A DNA stretch of 64,000 nt, taken from contig JAYKKR010000007.1 of the NCBI GenBank assembly GCA_036971615.1, forward strand, positions 1,054,001-1,118,000, written 5' to 3'. Positions 27,943 to 40,572 of this stretch are shown here, piece by piece (within the stretch, counting starts at the first letter, position 1; each line of letters begins with the position of its first letter). The stretch is from Amyloporia xantha (taxonomy: Eukaryota; Basidiomycota; Agaricomycetes; Polyporales; Adustoporiaceae). Below the pieces are notes generated by a model, which was not told the origin of the DNA, made no database searches, and saw only the letters and a list, made by a program, of their open reading frames with translations. A program made the translations under genes and the position numbers.

Positions 27943-28499
27943 GGAAAACGATCCTGAGACGGTGCTATCAGAAAGAGGGGGGGGGTCTTTGAGGGCGTGT
28001 AGGTACTAACTGTGGTGGGTTTGGTCTTCATTCCGGCCATCGCACGGCTGTCAATTCTCATATTTGAAAAGGAGTTTAGATGCCGACTGAACTACCCTTT
28101 GTGGCTTCATCGACCGCATTGATTGGGCACGGGCACGAGGACACGCATCAGATCGAGAAACGAACAGCATAACCTTGAGAAATGGTCGCTATATATATAG
28201 CACATGGCATAGCTGCATGAGCACCCTGCTCAGAATATCACCATTTTACTCTAACACAGCACGTAGCAATGTATATGGCAATAACGGAGACATACAAGCT
28301 TATCTCCTTAATATCACAGGACAACCTTCCGAGGGGAATGACACTGGCGATCGCTAAGATGGCCTTTCGGTATTTAGCGACGTGAGATTCATATCCTGCG
28401 ACGACATAGGCTGCTGCCCAACAGTCCTTGCATCCCCTCCGTCGGATTTGATTTGACTCGACTCCCTGGTTCTCAAAGGTTCTCAACCACAATCAGTGA
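27943..28499. other. 5' flank of the FAD oxidoreductase gene
   Basis: Promoter side of the minus-strand gene. A run of nine G (27977-27985) and AT-rich repeats (TATATATA near 28190) are visible. No coding segment. Confidence 0.35.
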
Positions 28500-29250
28500 A
28501 AGAAGCGACGTACTCACCCATCGCGCTCGATCGGAGCACTCCAATCGCACGTGGAACAGACCCAAACGTGTTGAGTCTGTAGTGGAATGAGGGATATAAA
28601 GCAAACTTTCATCCATTGTCGAGAAGACGCAGAGTACACAGCCGCTACATGGAAGTCAGCTTCGACGCCTTGATAAAAAAGAGCCTTGAATATTAAGCGC
28701 TCGTACGAGCACCTAATTCTCGACGAAGGCAGAGCATGTACCATCGCCACATGCGGGGCATGTCCGCTGACTATATTCACCGTCGGGCTTGATTCGTGTA
28801 GGGCAACCACCTGACTAAATAGTGAATACATGAGATCATCGGAATAGTGACCACACGTACATGCCATGGGCATACAAACAAAGCAACAATCCATGAAGTT
28901 CAAGACCTGACTTTCAATAGTTGGTGTGGAGATCGAGGGCCGGAAGTCAACGAGTCAATGTAAAAAGCACACGACCCGTCTGTTTACTTATGAACCTCTT
29001 CCACATGAACGTTGAACGCTCGTGCCGACAAGCAGTGCCATAAATTACCCCCCTGACAACAGTCGTCAATGATGGCTTCAGGCCCGCCGGTCGTGCATCA
29101 ATCGCAATAGACGCCCCAACCGGCATGGACCATGACCCAAGCGACGCAAAGTCAACCGGCCGCCTGTTCCTAAATTCACCGCAAATGGGGAATTGGAAGC
29201 GGCGGGTACTAGGTAGTGACAATAATCAACAGAATATGCTACAACGCTGT
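28500..29250 (-). other. Exon-like minus-strand fragments, unknown family (unit 1)
   Basis: Two protein-like segments without a clear start or stop. One, near 29.05-29.15 kb, reads SMPVGASIAIDARPAGLKPS. The other, near 28.72-28.80 kb, reads SSPTVNIVSGHAPHVAMVHA. Both resemble in pattern the piece at 30.93-31.02 kb (P-x-T/S hydrophobic-D/N-I). I could not build a complete gene. It may be a decayed gene or a rapidly evolving gene with very small exons. Confidence 0.25.
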
Positions 29251-29930
29251 GCAATGAAGACGAACAACGAGGACCGCCTCCGGAATCCGCCAGATATTGC
29301 GTCCGAAGCTGTCCACCGAGCTAAAAAGTCAATGGAAGAACAGGGTGACACAATTGCACATAATAACATACCTGGACACCAGACGGCTTCACATGCATGG
29401 CATCGCCAGCCGCTCACGAAGAGCGCATGATTGAAAAAATAACGACATTGAAGCGATGCAGTCCGAGAGAATGTCTGAGGACGTCTTCCACGACTCCAAC
29501 AACCCGATCTCTCGGGATGGTGTCGCAGGTCGCGAGACGAGCCGATGAACGAACAAGGTGCCCATACCAGACATCTCATGCTCCTGTGATACGTGCGATA
29601 TGCAGCCTGGTGTGCGACGACTAGACCCGACGGTACGGTTCCATTGTACAACGTATTAACGGTTTTTGAAGTATGAGGTACCTCGATATGACATCAATCC
29701 GTATCTACGCACCCCGAAGTTGAGGGCGCGAATCCAGAACGTAGAAAAATCCAAATACCCTATGTCCTCAGAGCCGTGTATCCTCGCACAGGGATACCGC
29801 ACCGTAAAGGAATTGAGGAACGCACGGCACATATCGGCAGCACGGGCACGCAAGAAGCGCACAACAAGATATGATGAAGCCTGGTATGTATTGGCACGCA
29901 CCGATGTCCGCCCAGATCTCCACGCCCCTG
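29251..29930. other. Gene-poor stretch
   Basis: Overlapping open frames exist on both strands, none with domain or splice support. Nothing further can be said from the sequence. Confidence 0.3.
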
Positions 29931-30165
29931 AGCTGAATCGTCACCCACCCCTCCGTGTAGTCATTGGGGTATCATATAAAAATGGGCGGACGGATGTTCA
30001 GCTGTATGAATTTCAGGAGCGTCGCCGTGCATATTACAAGCTGACAGTAAGGTCTGACGTTTCAGGAGTATTTGAATCCAGACAGTAGCTCGCGGGAATG
30101 GATACACGATGGTATCCTGGACGTCGCGAGCGTCGCGACCTTCGGACTGCATCGCTAATGGAAAT
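29931..30165 (-). pseudogene. Exon-like fragment, diverged copy of the piece at 30.93-31.11 kb
   Basis: Read on the minus strand it starts after a TCCATTAG acceptor and codes MQSEGRDARDVQDTIVYPFP. The same position in the neighbouring copy codes MQFEGRVTRTVQETVVFPSS. Downstream the similarity continues only in another frame (SNTPETSDLTVSL against NTPATLDIAIGL), so this copy seems to carry an indel. Probable pseudogene fragment. Confidence 0.4.
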
Positions 30166-30379
30166 CGTCACCGCAGTAAGGTTATCAACGACAATCCGTG
30201 ATCATGCTTGTCTGACATTTCCAGTTGTATGCCAGATCTTCGCATTGAAACTATACAGTCCAGGCAATCAGCATGACGGGAAGATGAACGTGGATGGAAT
30301 GACAACACACCGGAATACCTAACAACCTCGAGCATACAGCAATGTGAAGCCAGAATACTACAGTACGCTCACAAAGAGC

Positions 30380-31320
30380 GTAGAACGGAAAAAAAATTCA
30401 AGGTAATGCAGTCAGAATGCATGTCTGGGACCATTTTCGGCGACACCATGAATGTCGCACGAGTCGCGAATGACCTTAGCGGTCAAAACAGACACCAATG
30501 TGCTAGAAACCTCCTCGTACATTTGCACGGCTCCAGGAAGCCAACTCGTATCTGGGTCAGGCCACACTCTACCTGTGACAGTGTTCTACTATCTGCTGCC
30601 TCATCCCGCATGCAAGACTCAATATCAGATCAGCACCTGTAGCAGTACGAATCCTGGAGTACTGTTGTGGGCACCAAAATTGGGTGTACATCTCGGCATG
30701 CGGTTCAAAGGCAGCGACATAATTTTCATCAACAGGTGCATCATAGCCGTCAACCAGATACTCTGTACCACTATAGCACAATAGGGCACAATGCGCCGGC
30801 ATGCAAATGCGATAAAGGACAGCACAGAGGCGACGTACCTGTGTCGACCCAAATCCCTGCGCCCTATGGCAAATCATTGCCTACCCCTCTGTAATCATCG
30901 GAGTGCCTCGCTAGGCGTCAGGCGAACAAGCATTGAGCTCTGAGTTCCATTGGCAGGGGCGCCGCCGAGCCTTAACAGGCCGATTGCAATATCAAGCGTT
31001 GCGGGAGTGTTCGGAAATCCAGACAATTGGGAGACTCGCGAAGACGGAAACACCACGGTCTCCTGGACGGTACGAGTAACGCGACCTTCGAACTGCATCG
31101 CTGTCGCTAGAGTGAAGGGGGGATTGCGAGTACACTCGGTACTATTTGTAAATAAATAGCGACGTGGGCCCATGGTTGTTCGTGTCTTGCCTCGTGGGGC
31201 GCCGCCAACGCATGTTCATCGCGCTTTTGACACTCTGAATGCACGTACACATGCACGCCGTACCACTTCTGCGATGGATCCACCGTCCAGCCCAGAATCA
31301 AGCTAAGAACGGCCGACCCT
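30380..31320 (-). other. Best-preserved exon-like set of the unknown minus-strand family
   Basis: On the minus strand, pieces lie in order. SLILGWTVDPSQKWYGVH is near 31.3 kb. A piece after the acceptor CACTCTAG (31109) reads MQFEGRVTRTVQETVVFPSS, followed by GFPNTPATLDIAIGLLRLGG. A piece near 30.68-30.78 kb reads GTEYLVDGYDAPVDENYVAA. Another near 30.5 kb reads SSTLVSVLTAKVIRD. Intron-like GT-AG gaps separate them, but no single model fits all phases, so I cannot state a start, stop or function. The pieces look beta-rich. Confidence 0.3.
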
Positions 31321-32990
31321 CAGCCTTATCTATTTATGAGCGAACCAAGGGATGATTCAGTAGACACGGATATCGTCACGTCGTGCAAGCCTCATAAAAC
31401 ACATCCTACCTCCGAGTCAGGCTGCGCATTTCATGTGCACGCAGTAAGCCCTGGATGCCATGAATTGTCTGGGTACGAGAGCGATGTTCTCTTGTTCGGT
31501 TCAATGGACAGGCAATGATGCCGCGAGTATACACAGCAAATAGTAACACGATATTCAAACGAGGACATTCCGAGAAAATATCTCGTTCCCACTGACCATC
31601 TCAGCCTTTTACGTGCTTGGACAAATCAGTCACAAAGCACCTTCGAGGAAACTCTTCAGGAGACGACCTGTTGAGGAATTCTGCTGATTGAAAGCGAATC
31701 AGGTGTTATTTGAGACTTATCAGCCGGTATGCCACCCACGTTGAATGAATAAATCACAACTAATGTTGTAGCCCGTTAGAAACAAGGAACGTAATAATAA
31801 ACGATGCGACACACCGTAACAAAATCTCCCTGATCATATTGGATTCGTAGCGGCAATCCCGCTTTTGCTCGCACATAATCATCCATTCAAGTCAATCAAA
31901 ATAATATTGATTAAGGTATAGGACAAACTGAACAGCTATATAGATGGGGATGGCGGTTACCATAGCAGAGGACAGCCACTCTTGCACAGAATCTATCATA
32001 ACACAGTCAGGAGCACACTATGTTGACCGGAAACCTTACTCACCTCAACTAAATGCCACACCTTGTACTTGAACGCTCACGAAGAGTAGAGAGGAAAAAA
32101 TTGGCTTCCCTCGACAGCCTGAGAGTAGTCTGAATCGAGTTTCGCATGCGCAAAATGGCGAAGCGAGCCACGAAGTGCACTGAAGGGCACATGCTGCCGG
32201 GCTGCTCTGAATCCTCCTCGTGCAGCTCACATCCACCGTCGCGGACGCCTCCGGGTAGCAAGGCTTGAGTACTCACTACCTTAGGAGGGAACGGAAAATG
32301 CGGGGGCGCACCAATTCTTCCACTGGCATACTGCAAGACTGGGAAAAAGGTTAAGAACAGCCGGCAGATGATGCACCCAGTCCCCGTAACGTTTTCCAAA
32401 GCACCCCTCTCTCCCTCCGGGTTACACCGCGTCCTGGCTATCATAATCACGGGCCCGCCAACATGGGGCACATCAAGTGGGCTTCTTCCGAGAAGGGGTA
32501 GCCACATTTCTGTTCGTTACACGGCATATTAGCGTCGAGTCCCTCTAGGACGTACCAACTCCTCCGAGTCGTGGGTAGACGCAGGACAAAAGACACCTCA
32601 TTGACAGGCGGAGCGTCTGATGTCCCTATTCTCAGACCTTCCCACTGGTAGACGAGGACGCGCGAGACATCCTGTATGGGACGAGTATCGTGGCTTTGAG
32701 CTGTCAAGGAAGCAAGATGGAGCATGGCTTTCGGTCTCAATAGCGCCTGTACTTAAGTAAAAATCCCGTGTCACACGCGACACCAAACAACGCGTAAACA
32801 TGTGATCAAACGCGTATTCACGACACGTCAATATGTACAAACAAGGATGTCACCGTGGCCGCGTCGCGAATATCCTTCCCCATTGTCCCTTTCCCCTTAC
32901 TTTTCGGCCTCAGTGTCGTCTCAATTCTAGCTTGGAATAACACTCCAGCTTTAATACTCGAACTGTATTTGTCACGATACATACTCATCC
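31321..32990. other. Gene-poor stretch upstream of RIF1
   Basis: A minus-strand protein-like piece near 32.56-32.68 kb (QDVSRVLVYQWEGLRIGTSD) may belong to the same unknown family. The rest has no supported features. The RIF1 promoter should lie in 32.75-32.99 kb; no TATA box is obvious. Confidence 0.3.
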
Positions 32991-35900
32991 ATGAGTCTTC
33001 CTACACCACCTTCCACGTCTCACAGAGACAAGGAGAGTCGCGTAGCCCGTTTCTCGTCTGGGTCCCGTGTGGTCTGGTCAGAGAAAAACCAATATCACAC
33101 AGTCCCTGCTAGTCCGCCTCATCGCATATCCGTCGAATCGAGCGCGAAGAAAGCACTTCCTACCAAGTCTATCCTGAAGCGGACCCCACACGTGCTTTCC
33201 CTTGAAGACGATGACCAGAGGGAGGCGACCCCGGAGCCTAACGACCCGCTTGTAGATTTACACTACCTGGAAGGTCCTGTCTCAAGAATAATTGCCGTCA
33301 ATGCATCATTGCGCGAGCTGATAGAAGCTTACTCGATATTGGCCGCTCGGATAAGATCATGTCTTACGGGCAGCACAGAGATTGACGCCTCGTGGCCACT
33401 ATTTCAACCTCTTCGACAACATCGCGACGCGTTCGTTGACGCGTTGGTTAGGGACCTTGGACGCGTTTTTGTCGATCCAGCGACCGTGATCACAGACGAA
33501 ACGCCAGGTCGAGAAGAAGGAGAGGAAGAAGATGATTGGGAGGACGACGAAAAAGAGGAGAGGATTGTCGCATTACCATCACCTAAGGATAGCCCCAAGA
33601 AAAAGAAAAAGAAGGGCATGTCTGAGGAGCAGGTCAAGTTCGCTCGGGACCTCTGTACGGTGTGCCATGCCACTATTAAGCTCCTCAATGCGTTCTTCTC
33701 GCTGCCAGCCCTCTGTCGACTATTCACAGGTGAAGTTTACATCTGATTTGCGCTCTGCGCACGCTCTGATAGCATTTACAGATGAGCAACTCAAGTTCAT
33801 TTTGACGCATGTGTTGGCCATCCCTCTCGCGGATGGGCTGCCGACTCCGAACGCCAGGAAAACATGTGCACTATCTATTTGGCTTCTGCAGACTCAGCAT
33901 CTGCCCAATGATGTCCTCATGCCAGCAAAGGATCGCATTGCCTACGCTCTTCGTCGCGCAATTGAGGGTGAACTGGGCAAAGAAGGCAAAAAAGGATCCA
34001 TGAACGATGGGTTGAAGGTACGAGCGGCAATTTCCAGGCAAATTCAAATGCATTCTGAACTCGGTTTGAAGGCCATTCACGAACTCTCAATGGGTTACCC
34101 AGAAATTTTCGTACCTGCTTTTACCGAGGTGCTTCCTTCTATACTCTCAACCCTTCTCGCTCCCACTCTGGTATTACGTTCACAAGCGTGCCACGCCTTG
34201 GGTGGCTTCGCTTTTGCAGCGGCCAGTCTGCCTTCTTCAGAAGTTCATAGCCGGATCTCCAACATAGTCACAACTCACCTTACGCCCTCACCAACCCCTT
34301 CTCTCTCGAGTGGACCTGTCAGTCCTTCGAAAGACCCGGCGCTCATTCGCACACTTCGCACGACACTAGGTGCGACAGATCCTAGGCATGTAGCTCAGGG
34401 CCCAGTTTGGGCATGGAGTGTTCTTGCAAACCTCGTCGTCCTGTTGGGCCCTGGCCTCTTTCTGGATGAGAGGATCACACGCTCGATCTCCGCACTATTC
34501 ACCTTGGGTATTCGGCACCAGAAGAGCTCAGTTCGAGCTCTCGGATGCTTGGCGTGGCGCTGCTTGATTTGGTCCTACTTCCACGCCCCTTTGGTAAAAC
34601 TCGTCCATGAAGAGGATGGTCCTGAGGAAGAAGAGGGCCAAGACGAGTCGCAGGAAATGGATCTGTCGCAGGGAAGCGAAGATTGCACTCGACGGATGGA
34701 GCAGAACTTGAAGTTCATTCAATCTATCGTGGACATGGGCACGGGGGTCACCATGATTGGTGCACTCCTCTCAGGACAACCGGCAGAGGAACATCATCTT
34801 CATCGGGCACTCCGCATACTCCGTGCCATGAGCAAGAAGGGTGGCCATCTGTGCAAGGACGCCCTGGACACTGCAGTCCGGCTGGTCAGCCTCGAGGAAG
34901 AAACAGAGTGGAATGCACAAAAGTTGCTGGCACAAGGGCTTTTTTGCGCCATGCCTGGCTTGCTCACAGCCGAGTACCCATTGCTCGCGCAGACGGTCAA
35001 GCCTCTCTTTGAGCAATGCACTCAAGTTGAAGACCTAAGGCCGTTGACGAAAAGCGAAGTTGCGACAGACTGGGTTTTTGATGGCTTGCTCGATGTCTGG
35101 AGGGAGGGGCTTTCAGCCCTCAGGTTGAGCTGGGGATGCGATATTCCGGTCAGTTTCCGCTTTCTTCAGTTGTTACCACCAGAGGCGTATTAATACGGTG
35201 TCTCATCCAGTCTGAGATCTTGAACATTTGGCATGGACTACTTAAAGCGCCCCTTGCAGTGTTACAAGGTTAGCGCTTTCTTTACTGTGTTGGTCCGAGA
35301 TCTCACGATGATGCAGATGAAAACGACGAAGAAGGAATCATTGAGTTTGCAGGACATGCTGCCGTGATCCTCATCGAGTTGTTGAAGGACCGTGAGCTCG
35401 ATCTGAGCCTCGAGGAAGAGACTTGCGGGCATATATCTACGACTCCCATTAAGATCGGCCACCAGGTTATACAGGTCCCTCCTCATTCAAGGTGGAACTT
35501 AGGGTTGAAGATCTATCTTATCCGAGAGCTGTGGAACGGCATGAAGGACATCTTCCCTGAATCCACTCTTAATGCGCCCGCGGAGAAACTTTTGACGTTC
35601 GTGGTCGGACAAGAAGACTCCCTCCTTGACGGTGTTGACAACACGGATGAGGTACGATACCAATGGAGCTCACTGTGCGCTGAGATCATCTACACCTGCG
35701 ACAACAATGAGGTAGTCAAATTCTGGTGTAAAAGGCAGTCCCTTCGCTCCAAAAAGATGGACCGCAGCTGGATCCCGGAGGTCCGTCGTGGTGTATGGCA
35801 TACATTTGTCGAAAAGTGGCGAGAAAACCCGACCACATGGGAGGTCGCGGTCGTGCTGCTCGGAGTACCCTTCATGTGAGTAGCTCGTTTGTCAGTCACC

Positions 35901-38203
35901 TCCAGTTGCTAACCCACCTCTCAGGGATGTCAATGCCTGGGATATGTCAAACGAAGACGTGGAGGCTTGGGACGAGCTCTTGCGCCTAACGATGGACAAG
36001 GCGCTCGACTACGGCATCGACTCTGTATGCGTCATCGATCAGGTCGCATTCACTGTATCGTCCAACAACACGCCCACGTTCTCATCCACTCGCGTGGTTG
36101 ATTTGCTCCTGTCCCACCTGGAGATCAACGAAGCACGCCAGACTCCTACAGACGTTTTGGAGTTCACCAACGACACCCTCGTCTCGACATACCCGCCCGA
36201 ACCACGAAACAAAGTTACTTCATTATGGTTGCTTAGGTCGCTGACTCGTGTCATCGACGCATGTCCGGTGGAACTCTCGATGAGCATGTTCGAGCTCTTG
36301 CAGGAGGGCCTGTCTTTATGGATATCCGACGACTTTGCAGTGTTCACTGCTGAGGAGTATGCGATGGATGTGAGCTTCACTTTCTTTCCAATCACGAGTG
36401 CCTTGTTCATATGATCTTCAGATTTTGCCCATATACCAGACCGTTCTGCTGGGCATTCAGCAGTCTGTCCCGTCTTCTGCCGACACGGTAGAAGCGCTTA
36501 GCCATTTACTCGACTCTGCCTTTTGCGGACGCAGAGACAAACCGGAAGCTGCAAAGCAGGCCTTCCAGGAGTTCTGGCAAGATGCATACGTGGACGTGCC
36601 GGAGCCCTACAAAGGCTGGTCTGCCAAGATCCGGCATTGCATCAGAGTCGTCTCTAGCGAGCCCGACGAGCAGCTTGAGAGTGCCAATGCGAATGCTGCA
36701 GATGACACATACGATGCTGACGTGTCTGTCTACGGCGATGTCAATGACTCCAATGATGCTCTATTCGATGAAGGCCAGGAGGATGACGAGGATGCCGTGT
36801 CTACTCTTCTGTCTACTCTCTCGCCAGCAATTTCATTGCTCACACCGACGCTCACTTCGTCATCCTCAAGATGCTCGGACAGCACTACCCCTCCCTCGAC
36901 GCCTAAGATCGCCTCCAAGAACCTTCCTGCTACCCCACCCCGGCCGCAGAAGTCTTCCGGGCATGCACAGATCTCCTCCATGATGCTAGTTTCTCCTGTG
37001 CGCACTCCGACCACGCCCAGACGGTCGACGGGCTCCACACCCAGGCGCAGCCTCACATCCTCCGCCCGGCGGCGAAGCCTGGACAACAAAGAGAACGTCT
37101 CGCCGCTCCCCGTCTTCGCGACCGTCGCAGAACGCATCGCGCACATGTCACCGGGCCAGACTTCTCTCGGCAAACGGCGCATGCTCGAAGATGCATCCGA
37201 CGAAAAAGCTTCGAAGAGGAGCAAACTAGGTCTGTCCCCCGAGGACAGGCTCACTGGTGTGCTCTCGGCAGCCTCCAACCTCGAGCCGGACCGCGAGGTG
37301 CGCGTGAGCGTGTTCTTCCAGGACGTGACCCCTCGTGCACCAGGGCGCACTCTGCCCAAGACGCCGTATCCCAAGCGCTCACTGAGCGACGACGAGGACT
37401 CGGATCCATGCGAGACTTCCTCCGGCGAGAGCAGCTCTGCAGCGCAGGCGTCGACATCTGCCTTGAGGCCCCGCAAGCGGAAGGGCGTGTTCCTCGACGC
37501 TGTCGAGGTGCCTACCTTGCGCGAAGTCCGTCGGCTTCAGCGGAGCGCCAGCTTGCAGTCTGTCCCGTCGCAACGAGTAGAGTCATCGGATGACGAGAGC
37601 GATGCCGGCGGTAGCACAACGCCAACGTCGAGCAGGCCACGGCGTCCTTTGAGACGGACGCGCTCTGCGACCAAGTTGCTCGGGGAGAACGTAGGATTCG
37701 AGAAGCTCGTGGACACCCCGCGCAAACGGCGGAAGAGTCGCGTCAGCGAATTGAGAGAAGAGTCGCTCTTGAGTCCATCCGTCTCTTCGTCTCCATTCCG
37801 TGGACTGCAGGACGTGCCGATCGCTGGTAGTGGTGAGTAGAGTTACGTTGGCTTCTCCAGCGGTGCAGATGCTAACTGTCTCTTCTCCGCAGATGACTCG
37901 ATCATGCTTGCTACGCCTTCAAAATCGCTGCCTAGCCAGCTTTCGTCCGATGACGACCCCCACACTGGCCAAGTGACACCACTCGGCGTTGTCTCTCCTG
38001 CCCTGCGACGCGTCCGGACGGGCGACGCGGATGTTTCGAGCAGCGATGACTCCAACATGTCCGCGAGCCCGTCGCGCGAACACGTCAAGCGTCGCATTGC
38101 CAGGATGCCCAGCAGCAAAAATTTCCTGAATCCTTCACCCCTGAAATTCCGCTCGCTGCTGAACAGTGGGTCTCCGAGCATGTCGTTCAAAAGCGACGAG
38201 TGA
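32991..38203 (+). CDS. RIF1: Rif1 homologue, 1611 aa
   Basis: Nuclear regulator of replication timing, telomeres and break repair that recruits protein phosphatase 1. Eight exons: 32991-33729, 33782-34017, 34072-35148, 35211-35268, 35317-35875, 35925-36369, 36422-37832, 37893-38203; 4836 bases in frame. Near the N-terminus are PP1-docking motifs: RVARF (residues 17-21), RVVW (26-29) and SILK (60-63). Next comes the HEAT-like Rif1_N solenoid (KAIHELSMGYPEIFVPAFTE, LRSQACHALGGFAFA, LGCLAWRCLIWSYF, WEVAVVLLGVPFMDVNAWDM). The C-terminal 470 residues are Ser/Pro-rich, basic and disordered, with many SP/TP sites that kinases could use. The 54-nt intron 34018-34071 keeps frame without a stop and may be exon. 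Confidence 0.9.
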
Positions 38204-39137
38204 AGCGTCAGCTTCAAGTGTTGTTACATACCTATATCTTTCCTCTGGTAATATGGTCGCATGGATAGTTGGATTTGTTGCATTTGTATCATCACCTCTT
38301 CATAAGCTGTCTCGTTTTGCAACTGTACATTATAGCTAGCATCTGTCCAATGATATACCGTACATACCGTTCTTCGCCCCGACGGGATTTTCACTGGGAT
38401 ATTGCCTGTCCAATGAAAAGAATCTTCAGCCACACTGCCCCTATTTGGGAGTCAACGTCCTAAATATAGTAAGTGATGTTTCACTCGCTTAAAGCTTACT
38501 GGGCGCTTGGCGCCGAGCGCGTATTGCTCCACTCGCTTCTACGCTCATCTGATACACATCCCAATGCCCCGCGGCGCTGCACTGCGAAATCATCCTTGGG
38601 GTCTCTACTGCGCATGTGCATGAGAGCGTACCGCTCCTGGTTGTGAGGCTAGCGGATCTCACTGAGCTCAAACACTTTCACTCAAACAGACGGCCTTTGC
38701 GCCTCTGTTCTGTCGGCTTTCAACGGCGAACTTGTTGCGTACGAAATGACTTGCACTCGTGTCGGAAGGGCGCAGTCCTGTGCATGACACATGTGAACGA
38801 AACGATGCAGTGGCGATCGAAGGTAATATGCACACGCGCGTGGTGAAACACGTTCTCCGTCATAGAAGCACGGCGGGCTTTCCCTTTACGCTTCCCGCTG
38901 TCTTCGGTAAGCAGCCCTAGCGAAGGTCATGACAACAAGGGCGGGCCCGTCCTCCTATATAACCTCTGTCTCTCTCCTCTCTACCATTTTCTCTCTATTC
39001 CGTCCCTCTGCTTGTACGGACGTCTTTGCACTCTTACCTATACTCTTACCCGTACGATACCCGTGCAAAGAACCACCCTCATTTTCCTCACAGTCCTTGT
39101 CTCGAGCTCCCCGTTCAAGTCCAACATAACGTTCACC
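38204..39137. promoter_or_regulatory. Intergenic, with the promoter of the Kre9-like gene
   Basis: No gene seen in 38.2-38.9 kb. A TATATAA box at about 38956-38962 lies some 180 bases upstream of the Kre9-like start and is followed by a CT-rich tract, a pattern typical of strong fungal promoters. Confidence 0.55.
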
Positions 39138-39665
39138 ATGTTCTCCAAATTCGCCGCCTTTGTCGCCATCCTCGCCGCTGCCGTCACCGTGCAGGCGACG
39201 CCCATCTCCCTTGTGCCCATCAACGAGGACATCACGTTCTGGAGCGTCGACATCTCGTCGCCGAACCTCCTCACCGTGTGGAAGGTCGGCTCGAACCAGA
39301 CCGTCACCTGGGACCCGTCCAAGGTCCCCCAGTCGAGCATCAACTCTACCGGCATCCTCCTGCTCGGCTACGAGGAGAACAACAGCGAGAACCTGGACCT
39401 CCGTGAGTGCTTCGTTGTGACGAGTCGAATACCTCACTGATGTTTCGAACGTCGGGTATTGCAGAGACCCCGCTCGCAACTGGCTTCCCTATCTCCGCTG
39501 GCAAGGTTTCCTTGACTGTGCCCAATGTCACCGAGCGCCACGACTACGTCGTCGTTCGTGCGTACCGTTTCCTCTCTCCCTTACTCATTCTGCATGCTAA
39601 TCCCATGGCTCTCAGTGTTCGGTGATTCTGGCAATGCCTCCCCCATCTTCACCATCGAGCCGTAA
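39138..39665 (+). CDS. Kre9/Knh1-like secreted wall protein, 135 aa
   Basis: Small secreted protein with one Kre9/Knh1 N-terminal-like domain (Ser-Thr-rich GPI-anchored family in basidiomycetes), linked to beta-1,6-glucan and wall assembly. Exons 39138-39402, 39465-39557, 39616-39665; 408 bases in frame. Signal peptide MFSKFAAFVAILAAAVTVQA. The domain has ITFWSVDISSPN, VGSNQTVTWDPSKVP, ILLLGYEE, LATGFPISAGKVSLTVPNVT and VVLFGDSGNASPIFTIEP. The protein ends straight after the domain: no Ser/Thr tail and no GPI signal, so it is probably soluble and secreted. Similar in order and length to the gene at 54977. Confidence 0.9.
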
Positions 39666-40572
39666 AGATCTCGTTCTCGCGATGTAGATGACGCGCGCCG
39701 TCACAGCCATTCTATCAGGACTGCCAGCGGACATTACGGACAATGCTACGGACACTCTCAGACTCAGTATACTCTCTACCACCTGCCAGGCTACCGCCGT
39801 CGTTTTGTGTCGCACTCGCTATTCGCATTTACAGCACTCGCATGACACTACGTAGCTTAGCCTTTGGTTAATGAATATGTTGGCCCCGTCGTCATAGCCT
39901 GAACTCGCTGTAGCCCTGTGAAGACCGAGTGGCAATTATTTTGACCCTTCTACTAAGCAATATCGCCCTCGGCAGCAAGTGGCAGAAGGATTCCTATGCT
40001 TTTTCGTGTTTACTTTCGCTCATGAAGTGTGAATGTGCAAAATGATTGCATCAATGTTGTGTGCGGAAGGTAGCCCTGAAAGGCTGCATAGCATTCAACG
40101 CGTGCCTATTGATACATTCCTTAGAGCATACATTCCTTAGAGCCAGCTCTGGCAGGTTTTTGCCAATTATTCGAAATTATTCGGACAACTGCCGCCGCGG
40201 CAGAAAGCCGAAGCTAGCAGTTTATTTTCATTATCCATGACGTAGCTATCTTCTGTGCGCTTGGCGGAAACAGAATCACACTCGGCCTCACACGGTATCT
40301 GCACTGCATGTCGAATGCTACAATTCATACTGCCTCAAACGTGTAGTTGGTTTCACTCCAGATTCTCACACGCACAGTGAAGCAACAGACAAATAAAATA
40401 GAGAATATTCGCCACAGCTGCATTAAACTCCTGTATGACAAGCATCGTCCCACAAAAACGTACGCGACTACACTAGGGTGGGCTAGCATACTCTATAATA
40501 CAATGGTATTCGCCGGCCAGAACATACGACGTAATTTGAACATTGAGGACAAAGGGATAACGGGCGACGCGT
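39666..40572. other. Convergent intergenic region
   Basis: Holds the 3' ends of two converging genes. A short direct repeat, ACATTCCTTAGAGC, occurs twice at about 40115-40142. No gene seen. Confidence 0.35.

Noticed and set aside
28500..32700. LTR retrotransposon or DNA transposon as the source of the gene-poor block
   Set aside because: I found no long terminal repeats, reverse transcriptase, integrase or transposase motifs.
36730..37476. Long minus-strand open frame (248 codons) inside RIF1
   Set aside because: It is the antisense shadow of a GC-rich RIF1 exon whose plus-strand frame is phase-proven; it has no start context or domain.
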